NCBI GenBank assembly: GCA_947165675.1
Contig: CAMVBJ010000021.1
Coordinates: 1 to 56,091 of the forward strand
DNA: 56,091 nucleotides
DNA from: an uncultured Prevotellaceae bacterium
GTDB lineage: Bacteria > Bacteroidota > Bacteroidia > Bacteroidales > Muribaculaceae
Direction: 5' to 3'
The translations under genes were made by a program, and so were the position numbers. Each line of letters starts with the position of its first letter. The stretch's first letter is position 1. The notes beneath the pieces are model-generated. The model saw nothing but the letters and a program-made list of their open reading frames with translations. It did not search any database and was not told the origin of the DNA. Below, one piece after another: positions 8,657 to 16,378 of this stretch.

Positions 8657-9499
8657 TTAGCCGTAGGTCTCGATAAGGAACTTGATGAAGTTGGGATCAT
8701 TGAAGTTAACGGTTCCGTCATCGGTCTGGTTCATCTGGGCAATGCGCTGGATGTCAACTGGCGTGAGTTTGAAGTCGAAGATGTCCAGATTCTGCGCCAT
8801 GCGGTCGCGGTGGGTACTCTTGGGGATGGCGACAATGCCACGCTGGGTGAGCCAGCGCAGGGCCACCTGGGCTGGCGACTTGCCATACCGTGACCCAATC
8901 TCGGTGAGCACGGGATCGGCAAACAGGTTGTTGCGTCCCTGACCTAACGGCGCCCAAGCCATCTGCATGGTGCCAAACTCGGCCAGCCACGGCATAATGT
9001 CGTTCTGCTGAGAGAACACATTGGTTTCCAACTGGTTGACCATGGGCTTAACATTGGCCTTGAGCGCCAAATCAACAAAGCGGCCAGCTTGGAAGTTGGA
9101 CACGCCGATGGCGCGTACCTTGCCTTGTTCGAGGGCTCTCTCCATTGCGCGATAGGAGCCGTAATAGTCGCCATAGGGTTGATGAATGAGCAGCAGGTCA
9201 ATGTAATCGGTCTGTAACTTGCGCAACGACTCGTCAATGGAACGAGTGGCACGCTCTTCGCCTGCATTGGAAATCCACACCTTGGTGGTAATAAACATTT
9301 CGTTGCGGGGCACACCGCTCTTGACGATGGCATTACCCACACCTTCCTCGTTAAAATAAGCTTGAGCTGTATCGATAAGTCGGTAACCCACTTCAATGGC
9401 ATCACTCACACAGCGTTCACACTCCTCGGGAGATACTTGAAACACGCCATAACCCAGCACGGGCATTTCCACTCCATTTGATAACTTGATGGTTTCCAT
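8657..9499 (-). CDS. Aldo/keto reductase
   Basis: A 280-residue NADPH-dependent oxidoreductase with a TIM-barrel fold, of the 2,5-diketo-gluconate reductase type. The catalytic tetrad is present with start at 9499: Asp43, Tyr48, Lys73 and His106 (LIDTAQAYFNEEG, TTKVW, LLIHQPYGD). NADPH-binding segments GVSNF and AIPKSTHRDRM are clear. The frame extends seven codons upstream only to a TTG, so I prefer the ATG METIKLSNG. The flavodoxin gene is 31 bases upstream on the same strand; the pair forms an operon opposite an AraC regulator. Substrate unknown. Confidence 0.92.
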   Translation of the reverse strand: METIKLSNGVEMPVLGYGVFQVSPEECERCVSDAIEVGYRLIDTAQAYFNEEGVGNAIVKSGVPRNEMFITTKVWISNAGEERATRSIDESLRKLQTDYIDLLLIHQPYGDYYGSYRAMERALEQGKVRAIGVSNFQAGRFVDLALKANVKPMVNQLETNVFSQQNDIMPWLAEFGTMQMAWAPLGQGRNNLFADPVLTEIGSRYGKSPAQVALRWLTQRGIVAIPKSTHRDRMAQNLDIFDFKLTPVDIQRIAQMNQTDDGTVNFNDPNFIKFLIETYG

Positions 9500-9530
9500 T
9501 GTGAAATTGTCAGTTTTCAATTGTTTTTTG

Positions 9531-10154
9531 TCAAAATCCTAAGTTCTTGAGCCACTTCTCGACTTTGTTGCGTCCCGAGCGCACCTCGTGTCCGTATATG
9601 GCAAAGCCGGGCTTTACATCAGCATTGGGATAGGCCTCCTTCACGTCCTCGACACAACTGGCCAGACCACTGCCCTCATGGGTGGTAAAGGGGATGAGGG
9701 TCTTGCCGTTGAGGTCATAATCGCGAAAGAAGGTAAACATCACCTGGGGATAGGTACCCCACCATACGGGACCGCCAATAAAGACGGTATCGTACTGGTC
9801 CACATTCTCGAGTTTTCCCACCATCGGGGGCAACTCGTTATTGTTAGCCTCCTGCTTGGCAACCTCGATGAGTTGCATGTAGGGCATGTCATAGTCCTTG
9901 TCGGCCACGATTTCAAACTGGTCGGCACCCGTCATTTCACTGATGTAATCGGCAACCACCTTGGTATTGCCCACTTCAATGTTACCCACACTGTAGTTCT
10001 CACCTGCGTGTGAGAAGAACACCACTAAAGTCTTTCCATTCTTGTCCATACTGGTTTCGTCTTGATTATTCATTGTTGATTGATTGGCACTGGCGGTGCA
10101 GCTCATGGTCAACAGGGCCACGATAGCTGCGAGACATGATTTTATTCGTTTCAT
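9531..10154 (-). CDS. Flavodoxin-like lipoprotein
   Basis: A 207-residue protein: a lipoprotein signal ending at Cys19 (LLTMSC), a short polar linker with NQ repeats, then a flavodoxin-like fold from about residue 42. The FMN phosphate loop region reads FFSHAGENYS, and FIGGPVWWGTYP and FTTHEGSGLASC mark the isoalloxazine-binding loops. A membrane-anchored, extracytoplasmic flavodoxin is unusual for an electron carrier, but such fusions are common in Bacteroidales genomes. It is co-transcribed with the aldo/keto reductase. Confidence 0.85.
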   Translation of the reverse strand: MKRIKSCLAAIVALLTMSCTASANQSTMNNQDETSMDKNGKTLVVFFSHAGENYSVGNIEVGNTKVVADYISEMTGADQFEIVADKDYDMPYMQLIEVAKQEANNNELPPMVGKLENVDQYDTVFIGGPVWWGTYPQVMFTFFRDYDLNGKTLIPFTTHEGSGLASCVEDVKEAYPNADVKPGFAIYGHEVRSGRNKVEKWLKNLGF

Positions 10155-10188
10155 TGTTATTAAGAATATCGAGTTGTTATTTCGATGG

Positions 10189-10196
10189 CAAAATTA
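10189..10196 (-). promoter_or_regulatory. -7 element upstream of the flavodoxin-reductase operon
   Basis: TAATTTTG on the minus strand, 34 bases before the flavodoxin ATG, matches TAnnTTTG. It is back to back with the araC box at 10264, so one regulator bound between them could control both directions. Confidence 0.5.
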
Positions 10197-10263
10197 CAAT
10201 CAAAGCCGTAGCGAGATATTACACTTTTGGCGGTAGTAATTTCATTTTTTGGCAAAAAAGCCG

Positions 10264-10271
10264 TAACTTTG
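10264..10271 (+). promoter_or_regulatory. -7 element almost touching the araC start
   Basis: TAACTTTG ends 9 bases before the ATG at 10281. With a usual distance from -7 box to transcription start this gives a leader of only a few bases or none. Confidence 0.5.
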
Positions 10272-10280
10272 CAATGCCGT

Positions 10281-11090
10281 ATGGACTTCAACCGTAATCA
10301 TATCATTATCGAGAACGACCTGCACGACCTGGCATCAGACAGGCTTCGCAACTACGTCGCCCATGTGCTGTGCTATGAGGGTCAATGTGAATTCACGTTC
10401 AACCTGGGACGTTTCCACTTGCAAGGCCACGACTCGATGATCGTGCGCCAGGGGCGCATGGTCGAGGACATCATCACAAGCGAGGATTTCAAGGCCAAGG
10501 TCATCTATGTGGACGACCGCTTCATCGAGATGGCGACCCCACAGAGCAACTATGGCATGCAGGGTGCCCTGTCGCTGTTTCTCAATCCCGTAATGCCACT
10601 CACCGACAGCCGCTTTGCCATCCTCAGGCAGGACTTTGACAACATCGAGACGCGCCTCAACTGGCAACAGAGCATGTTCCACCAGGACGTGATGATCAAT
10701 GCGGTACAGACGATGATTATCGATTACTTTGAGATTCATGCCCACATTTACAAGGAGACCGAGCAGAGCACCCAGACGACCAAGGTGATGAGCGATTTCT
10801 TGGCCATGCTCTCACGCGGTGATTACCGTGAGCATCGCGATATCGCCTACTATGCCGACCAGCTGTGTGTCACACCCAAATACTTGTCCGAGGTCAGCAA
10901 GAAGTCAAGTGGCATGGCGGCCAACTTCTGGATCAACCGCTTTACAATTTTGGAGATATCACGCCTGCTGCGCGACAAGACGATCTCGTTCACCGAAATC
11001 ACCGACATGTTCAACTTTTCAAGCACGTCCTACTTTAGCCGCTACGTGCAGAACAACCTCGGAGTATCTCCGTCGGCCTACCGTGGCTAA
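10281..11090 (+). CDS. AraC-family transcriptional regulator
   Basis: A 269-residue regulator with a cupin-like N-domain (about 1-150) and a C-terminal double helix-turn-helix (about 175-269). The second helix-turn-helix has the usual end: ITDMFNFSSTSYFSRYVQNN, LGVSPSAYR. The frame is open to an upstream ATG at 10227, but that would place the promoter box at 10264 inside the gene, so MDFNRNH at 10281 is preferred. It is divergent from the flavodoxin-reductase operon, its most likely target. The inducer is unknown. Confidence 0.88.
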   Translation: MDFNRNHIIIENDLHDLASDRLRNYVAHVLCYEGQCEFTFNLGRFHLQGHDSMIVRQGRMVEDIITSEDFKAKVIYVDDRFIEMATPQSNYGMQGALSLFLNPVMPLTDSRFAILRQDFDNIETRLNWQQSMFHQDVMINAVQTMIIDYFEIHAHIYKETEQSTQTTKVMSDFLAMLSRGDYREHRDIAYYADQLCVTPKYLSEVSKKSSGMAANFWINRFTILEISRLLRDKTISFTEITDMFNFSSTSYFSRYVQNNLGVSPSAYRG

Positions 11091-11098
11091 GACAAAAA

Positions 11099-11524
11099 TC
11101 ATTTATTGAAGTCCCTGGGTCCAAGGGTAATGAGGGCGGTTTTCTTGCTACCCTCGGGGTGAAGATTAAGGATGATACGACGGTCAGCCCCTACCATCAT
11201 GTCCACAAAGCGGTTCCATCGTTCACCGTATTGCTTGAGCTGCTTGATCCACAACTGCCTGACTTTATCAGTATCAGCACCGAACGATGAGAGAAACATC
11301 GACAAGTTGGCTGGCAGCTTGATATCGACCAGCGCATAGCGGTCGCCGACCATCGTGAATGAGTTGACGCCCCAGTCGCCATCGTAATTCTTGGGACACT
11401 CGGCATTAAGTTCCTCGACATAGTCGTCGAGGTTGACTGTCGTGGTGTCCTGGGCTTCACCTGTTATCGAGAAGGAGAGCGTCAGAAGCAAGATCGAGAA
11501 TATAGCTATTAACTTTTTAATCAT
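11099..11524 (-). CDS. Secreted protein of unknown function
   Basis: A 141-residue protein with a clear signal peptide (IAIFSILLLTLSFSITGEA, cleavage near residue 24). The mature part is about 117 residues with a conserved-looking GPRDFNK end and no motif I recognise. It has one cysteine (AECPKNY), so no internal disulfide. The 22 bases just before its ATG are repeated 230 bases further upstream, at the end of the XRE gene, so its promoter region was rearranged by the element at 11525-11776. Confidence 0.65.
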   Translation of the reverse strand: MIKKLIAIFSILLLTLSFSITGEAQDTTTVNLDDYVEELNAECPKNYDGDWGVNSFTMVGDRYALVDIKLPANLSMFLSSFGADTDKVRQLWIKQLKQYGERWNRFVDMMVGADRRIILNLHPEGSKKTALITLGPRDFNK

Positions 11525-11776
11525 GTCGCTTGTTTTTCACTCTTCAGCCAAAACGCATTATCACAAATTCACGCTAAGCCGCCAAGTCGCTAAGTTTTTA
11601 ATATTAAGGATTTTATCATTTACTATCAACAAACATCTGAGAGTTACGTATCAGTATCAATAATAAATGAACACAAGAGAACGCAATGTAAACACCTTAC
11701 AAATAATATCTCTTAGCGGCTTTGCTGCTTTGCGTGAGTTGAAGTGGCTGGATAGTCGCTTGTTTTTTACTCTTCA
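11525..11776. mobile_element. MITE-like element flanked by 22-bp direct repeats
   Basis: A 22-base sequence (11525-11546) recurs at 11755-11776 with one mismatch. Between them are inverted repeats of 26 bases (11569-11594 and 11712-11737; 22 of 26 positions agree) built on the words CACGC, AAG and CGCTAAG. The inner 117 bases are A/T-rich and code for nothing I can see. The structure resembles a small non-autonomous element or a gut-Bacteroidota interspersed repeat; no transposase is present. Confidence 0.5.
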
Positions 11777-11970
11777 CGATACTCAAGGATATCGCCTGGG
11801 GTACAATCCAGCGCACGGCAGATGGCGTCGAGCGTCGAGAATCGCACGGCACGCGCCTTGCCTGTCTTGAGGATAGACAAGTTGGCAATGGTAATGCCTA
11901 CGCGCCCACTCAACTCGTTAAGCGACATCTTGCGGCGTGCCATCATCACGTCAAGGTTAACGACAATCAT
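11767..11970 (-). CDS. Small XRE-family regulator
   Basis: A 67-residue protein made almost entirely of one Cro/CI-type helix-turn-helix: NLDVMMARRKMSLNELSGRV, GITIANLSILKTGKARAVRF, LDAICRALDCTPGDILEY. Such short forms often control a neighbouring operon or act in stress circuits. Its last codons form part of the direct repeat at 11755-11776. The gene lies 30 bases after the TerB-like gene on the same strand and may share its promoter. Confidence 0.88.
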   Translation of the reverse strand: MIVVNLDVMMARRKMSLNELSGRVGITIANLSILKTGKARAVRFSTLDAICRALDCTPGDILEYREE

Positions 11971-12000
11971 CTTGTTGAACCCGATAGTGAATAGGGACAG

Positions 12001-12396
12001 TTACTTAGTATCTGCCGCATCGGCATCGAGGCTGTCAACAACGCCAGCTATCATGCCGTCAACGATACTGCTACGGTAGCCCAATGCCATTGCATAAATC
12101 TTGCAGATTGACAGTTCCTGCTCGTCAAGCTCACCGTCAATCATCATCATTGCCACCATGTCACGCAGGTAGGCAAGTTTGGTATCCTCGTCATCGGGCA
12201 GGTTAATGGTAACACTGTCGGGAGCATCGATGACCTTATTAAACTCGTCAGGCGAGATGTTCTCACGAGAAGCCACAGCAAGCAGCACCGCCAACTCCGA
12301 GTCGGTCAAGTGGCCATCGGCAGCAGCGAGCATCACGAGGTTCTTGAGTTGTCCCAGCCGCTGGCTGTCCTGGGGATTGTCTATTATCTGATTCAT
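12001..12396 (-). CDS. TerB-like protein
   Basis: A 131-residue all-helical protein with two acidic helix-loop motifs typical of the TerB fold: LAAADGHLTDSEL near residue 30 and MMIDGELDEQEL near 88. TerB-like proteins are linked to tellurite resistance and metal-dependent stress signalling, but the fold is used widely and tellurite resistance cannot be inferred here; no other ter genes are present. It is divergent from the TPR gene at 12485 and precedes the XRE gene. Confidence 0.7.
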   Translation of the reverse strand: MNQIIDNPQDSQRLGQLKNLVMLAAADGHLTDSELAVLLAVASRENISPDEFNKVIDAPDSVTINLPDDEDTKLAYLRDMVAMMMIDGELDEQELSICKIYAMALGYRSSIVDGMIAGVVDSLDADAADTK

Positions 12397-12423
12397 ATTA
12401 ATCGGTAAACAAATTTATTTTGG

Positions 12424-12462
12424 CAAAGGTAATGTTTTTTTCGTAAAGTTGGTGTAATTTTG
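12424..12462. promoter_or_regulatory. Overlapping divergent -7 elements
   Basis: TACCTTTG on the minus strand (12431-12424) reads to the TerB-like gene 27 bases away; TAATTTTG on the plus strand (12455-12462) reads to the TPR gene 22 bases away. Both match TAnnTTTG. The two polymerase footprints would overlap, so the promoters should interfere with each other. Confidence 0.55.
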
Positions 12463-12484
12463 CCCCTATAAAACTCAAGACAAG

Positions 12485-12769
12485 ATGAAAACCATTCAAG
12501 AAATCAAGGATATGCTCTCGCGCAGCGAGGGACAACAGGCCCTTGAGGCCGCCAACGAGATTGTGGACAATAAGGCCACCAGTCGCGAGACACTGGCCAT
12601 GGCCTACTACCTGCGCGGCAACGCCTACCGCCAGCAGGGCAACGTGCGCCTGGCACTCAACAGTTACCTTGAGTCGATGGAACTCGACCCCGATGGCCCA
12701 GCCGCCGAGGCCTATCGACACGTGCAGGAACTGTTAGACTTCTACAACAAGGACTACTACAACCCTTGA
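12485..12769 (+). CDS. Small TPR protein
   Basis: A 94-residue cytoplasmic protein with one clear tetratricopeptide repeat (about 37-70, LAMAYYLRGNAYRQQGNV, SYLESMELDPDGPA) flanked by helices. No signal peptide. TPRs bind partner proteins; the partner is unknown. It is divergent from the TerB-like gene. Confidence 0.78.
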   Translation: MKTIQEIKDMLSRSEGQQALEAANEIVDNKATSRETLAMAYYLRGNAYRQQGNVRLALNSYLESMELDPDGPAAEAYRHVQELLDFYNKDYYNP

Positions 12770-12851
12770 TTGAGTTAGAAGTCGACAGTTAGAAACTGTT
12801 GGCATCTGCGCCTGGATGTACACTGATTAGTACTGACGGGATGTCCTATAA

Positions 12852-13391
12852 CTACTTATTCTTGCAGCTCTTCTGGTGGGTTTTGAGGAGTTTCACTGCC
12901 TGACCATAGGGGCTGGTGGTGACGCTGACAAAATAGGCCGCCATCGTTGTGGTGTAGGTGTTCTTGTAGAACCCCTTAGTGAAGAGTTCTTCTTCGGTAA
13001 AGCCGTCGGCAAGGCTTAGCATTTCTTCTTGGGAATGACGTAGCAGTCGGTCGGCTTCGTCCAGCGGGGTGGTCTGATGCTTCTCGACCAGCATCTTGTC
13101 CATCTCATGGTAGTTGCGACGATATTCATCGGGCAGATAGTCTCTGGGATGGCCATCACGGATATTCTGTACAAACTCTCGCATGAGCACTTGCCACTCA
13201 TGGAGGTGAATGAGCAGATCACGCAGGCAGCGGTCATATTGCCAGCGCACGCCGCATTTCTTGGGGTCAGCAATGAAATCAAAGGGTGCAACCTTTTCCT
13301 CGTCGCTCATCTTGGCAATCTGGTCACACAACTTGGCATATCCATCAGTGATGGATACCAATAATTCCTGTTTATTTTTGGGGTTAGCCAT
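12852..13391 (-). CDS. ClbS/DfsB-type four-helix bundle protein
   Basis: A 179-residue protein with the ClbS/DfsB pattern: N-terminal PKNKQELLVSITDGYAKL, WQYDRCLRDLLIHLHEWQ in the second helix region, and a C-terminal SPYGQAVKLLKTHQKS. The family lies in the DinB-like superfamily; ClbS itself protects against colibactin, but most relatives are uncharacterised and no colibactin genes are here. A role in protection or small-molecule handling is inference. An inverted repeat at 13411-13451 lies just upstream of its start. Confidence 0.8.
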   Translation of the reverse strand: MANPKNKQELLVSITDGYAKLCDQIAKMSDEEKVAPFDFIADPKKCGVRWQYDRCLRDLLIHLHEWQVLMREFVQNIRDGHPRDYLPDEYRRNYHEMDKMLVEKHQTTPLDEADRLLRHSQEEMLSLADGFTEEELFTKGFYKNTYTTTMAAYFVSVTTSPYGQAVKLLKTHQKSCKNK

Positions 13392-13410
13392 GATATCTTT
13401 ATCAATTAAA

Positions 13411-13451
13411 GCGTCGCTTGTCGCCTCGCATTGAGTGTCGACAAGCGACGC
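13411..13451 (-). terminator. Hairpin between the dockerin-FISUMP gene and the ClbS-like gene
   Basis: A perfect 13-bp stem, GCGTCGCTTGTCG (13411-13423) with its complement at 13439-13451. It lies 33 bases past the stop of the leftward gene at 13485 and is followed by TTTAATT in that direction. It probably ends that transcript. Confidence 0.6.
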
Positions 13452-13484
13452 AATAGTTATTTTCTAACAGTAGAGAAGGTGTTA

Positions 13485-14984
13485 TTAGTTAGCAACACGC
13501 ACGGCACGCACCGGGAAGCCGCAATTGCGATCAGCTGAGTTCCACGTCAGTCCAGCATCAGTCAGGTAAATCTTATATGCAGCGGTCGGGAAGGAAACGG
13601 TCTCATTCAGGACATAGAGCGAGCGTGACCAGTAGTTGCCGGCCTCACCCAAATGGAAGATACTCGTTCCCATACGCTCACCAACGGCAGGCAAGAACAT
13701 CGTGTTCCCGTTGGGACCTGTAATCAGTTGACCGTTCACGCCGTTCAACTGAGTCCACTCCCACGTGCAATTCGCCAACAATTCATCGATATCAGCCTTT
13801 GACGGCATACGCCACTCTGAGCCCATGTTAACATAGGCGGCATCGTCTTCAGGCTCCAACTCAATCTTGTTGTCAACGGGACCATAATCACTCTTGGTGT
13901 TGTACTTGGAAATACGCTTTTGACCATCCTCTACATACAAGAACGCAGTACCTTCCCACACATAGTTAGCCTTAGGCGCGGTCTCACCCCAAGCGAAGAA
14001 GTCACCTAATTCCTCGGGGTTATTTGCTCCCACGTTGTGGGTCGCCCACAGTATGCCACTAGGCAAGCCCAGATCAACGTAATCCACAACGGGAATGGGA
14101 TCGGGCCATACGTTCGACAACAGATAGTCGATCAAGGTGGTTACGTCGGCGATGGTTACGCCACCGTCCTGGTTGACGTCGCCACGCTCATAATCACTGG
14201 TTGGCACATCTTGTGAAGCATATACAGGACGCACCGAACAACCTTGGTTACGCGCGCCAGATATTGTTTGCTTAGATGATTTGCCAAAGTATAACTTGGA
14301 AGCACTGTTAGGCTTAACGGTACCCGATGCGACATAGAGTTCGCGCGACCAATAGTTACCGTTCGAGTTCAGACCACTGAGGTTCGCTGCCGAGCGCTGT
14401 CCTGCTGCCGGCAAGAAGATGGAGTTACCGCTAGGACCGGTGAGCATTTGACCTGACACGCCGTTCACCTCTGTCCATACCCAAGTGCATTGTGTACGCA
14501 ATTCATCTAATTGAGCCTTGGTCGGCATACGCCACTCAGATCCCCAGTTGGCATAGGCGGCATCGTCTTCAGGATCCAACTCGGTTTTGTTGTCAATTTC
14601 GCCATATTGGCTATCAGTGTTGTACTTACTGAAGCGAAGAGCACCATTCTCATAAAACGCCCATGCGGTGGTTGCCCACGTATAGGTTTCTTTGTTAGGT
14701 ACAATCTCGCCCCAAGCAAAGTAGTCGCCGTTGTCCTCGGGGTTAGTAGCACCAACGTTGGTCGTTGCCCACAGCGTACCGCTGGACAAGCCCAGATCAA
14801 CGAACTCATGAACGGGTCCAGAGGGAGCCGGCCATTCATTCGACAGCAGATAGTCGATCAAGGTGGTCACGTCGGCGATGGTCACGTCGCCACTCTGGTT
14901 CACGTCACCACGCTCGTACACTACACTGGCCATCATGGGAAATGCCATGGCCAGAGCAAGCATGAAAATAGAAATTTTTTTCAT
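13485..14984 (-). CDS. Secreted protein with two dockerin-repeat/FISUMP modules
   Basis: A 499-residue secreted protein (signal peptide MKKISIFMLALAMAFPMMAS). It is an internal duplication: each half has one dockerin-type repeat (GDVNQSGDVTIADVTTLID; GDVNQDGGVTIADVTTLID) followed by a FISUMP domain (Fibrobacter succinogenes major paralogous domain; LGLSSGTLWATTNVGA, YFAWGE, SEWRMPT; and LGLPSGILWATHNVGA, FFAWGE, SEWRMPS). FISUMP domains occur in many copies in surface proteins of gut Bacteroidota; their ligand is unknown. The frame extends 27 codons upstream of the signal peptide, but the ATG at 14984 is the natural start. Confidence 0.88.
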   Translation of the reverse strand: MKKISIFMLALAMAFPMMASVVYERGDVNQSGDVTIADVTTLIDYLLSNEWPAPSGPVHEFVDLGLSSGTLWATTNVGATNPEDNGDYFAWGEIVPNKETYTWATTAWAFYENGALRFSKYNTDSQYGEIDNKTELDPEDDAAYANWGSEWRMPTKAQLDELRTQCTWVWTEVNGVSGQMLTGPSGNSIFLPAAGQRSAANLSGLNSNGNYWSRELYVASGTVKPNSASKLYFGKSSKQTISGARNQGCSVRPVYASQDVPTSDYERGDVNQDGGVTIADVTTLIDYLLSNVWPDPIPVVDYVDLGLPSGILWATHNVGANNPEELGDFFAWGETAPKANYVWEGTAFLYVEDGQKRISKYNTKSDYGPVDNKIELEPEDDAAYVNMGSEWRMPSKADIDELLANCTWEWTQLNGVNGQLITGPNGNTMFLPAVGERMGTSIFHLGEAGNYWSRSLYVLNETVSFPTAAYKIYLTDAGLTWNSADRNCGFPVRAVRVAN

Positions 14985-15082
14985 AGATAATCTCTTGTGG
15001 GTCCTGAAATCCATATCACTGCCATCCAGAGAGCAGAACCCGATTAATCCCTCCAGAATGGTCATCCTATTTAAATAAATTA

Positions 15083-16321
15083 TTAATTTTCTAAGTCTTC
15101 ATAGGTCTGGAACAAGAAGTCATTGTAGGGGAAGCGGGCAGTGTGAACGGCCTTGGCTTTGTTGTACAATAGTTTCTTGAGACCGTCGATGTTCTGCTGC
15201 TTCTTGGCACTGATGAAGACGCAGTTTTCGCCCATGCGCGCCATCCAGGTCTCCTGGAGTTCTTTCAGGGGGATGTTCTCACGCAAGCGTGGCGTGAGGT
15301 CATCTTCATCCTTAGGCACATAGGTGAACTGGTCAATCTTGTTAAAGACCATGATCATCTCCTTGTCACCCGCGTCGCACACTTCCTGAAGCGTGCGGTT
15401 CACCACTTCAATCTGTTCCTCGAACTGGGGGTGAGAGATGTCGACAACGTGCACGAGTATGTCGCTGTCACGCACCTCGTCGAGGGTACTCTTGAAGGAC
15501 TCCACCAGGTGGGTGGGCAGCTTGCGGATGAAGCCCACGGTGTCGGTCAGCAGGAAGGGCAGGTTGGAAATGACGACCTTGCGCACGGTAGTGTCAAGCG
15601 TGGCAAAAAGCTTGTTCTCGGCAAAGACCTCACTCTTGCTCAGCACGTTCATAAGCGTGGATTTGCCGACGTTGGTATAGCCCACGAGGGCGATACGGGT
15701 GAGCTTGCCACGGTTCTTGCGCTGTGTGACCTTCTGCTTATCGAGCTGGGCGAGTTTCTCCTTGAGCAAGGAGATCTTGGTCTTGACGATACGGCGGTCG
15801 GTCTCGATCTGAGTCTCACCAGGGCCGCGCATACCGATACCACCTCGCTGGCGCTCCAGGTGGGTCCACATGCCCGCCAGTCGCGGCAACAGGTACTGGT
15901 ACTGAGCCAACTCGACCTGCATCTTGGCACTGGCTGTCTGGGCCCGCTTGGCAAAGATGTCCAGGATGAGGCTCGTGCGGTCAAGCGTCTTGACCTTGAC
16001 AGCCTTCTCGATAAAGGCAACCTGCTTGGGGGTGAGGTCGTCATCAAAGATGACCAGGCTGATGTCGTTGTCCTCGACATAGGCCACTATTTCCTCAAGT
16101 TTACCCTTGCCCACATAGGAGGTGCTATTGGGTCCATCACAGCGTTGCAGGAATGTGCGAACGGTGGTAGCTCCAGCAGTCTCGGCAAGAAATTCGAGTT
16201 CATCGAGGTATTCACGAGCTTTGGCTTCGCCCTGCTGTGGGGTAATCAGTCCCACCAGGATGGCCCGTTCCTCGGTCAATTCTATTTCATTTATTCGCTT
16301 TTTATCGTCAATCAGTCCCAT
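15083..16321 (-). CDS. hflX: Ribosome-associated GTPase HflX
   Basis: A 412-residue GTPase that splits or rescues stalled 70S ribosomes, notably in heat stress. It has the N-terminal HflX domain (YVGKGKLEEI, DRTSLILDIFAKRA), the glycine-rich linker GGIGMRGPGETQIE, and a G domain with GYTNVGKST, DTVGF and NKID. Length matches the family. It lies 57 bases downstream of dgt on the same strand, with a small hairpin between; partial read-through is possible. Confidence 0.95.
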   Translation of the reverse strand: MGLIDDKKRINEIELTEERAILVGLITPQQGEAKAREYLDELEFLAETAGATTVRTFLQRCDGPNSTSYVGKGKLEEIVAYVEDNDISLVIFDDDLTPKQVAFIEKAVKVKTLDRTSLILDIFAKRAQTASAKMQVELAQYQYLLPRLAGMWTHLERQRGGIGMRGPGETQIETDRRIVKTKISLLKEKLAQLDKQKVTQRKNRGKLTRIALVGYTNVGKSTLMNVLSKSEVFAENKLFATLDTTVRKVVISNLPFLLTDTVGFIRKLPTHLVESFKSTLDEVRDSDILVHVVDISHPQFEEQIEVVNRTLQEVCDAGDKEMIMVFNKIDQFTYVPKDEDDLTPRLRENIPLKELQETWMARMGENCVFISAKKQQNIDGLKKLLYNKAKAVHTARFPYNDFLFQTYEDLEN

Positions 16322-16347
16322 TCACTTTAATTCTGTTTTAATATGAA

Positions 16348-16364
16348 CCGTGGCAATGCCACGG
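16348..16364 (-). terminator. Short GC hairpin between dgt and hflX
   Basis: CCGTGGC, three-base loop, GCCACGG. It lies after the dgt stop in leftward RNA but has no strong T run, so it may only weaken transcription into hflX. Confidence 0.4.
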
Positions 16365-16378
16365 CGTACATGACATGC

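Noticed and set aside
12001-12396. Tellurite-resistance operon
   Set aside because: Only a TerB-like fold is present; no terA, terC, terD or terZ neighbours.
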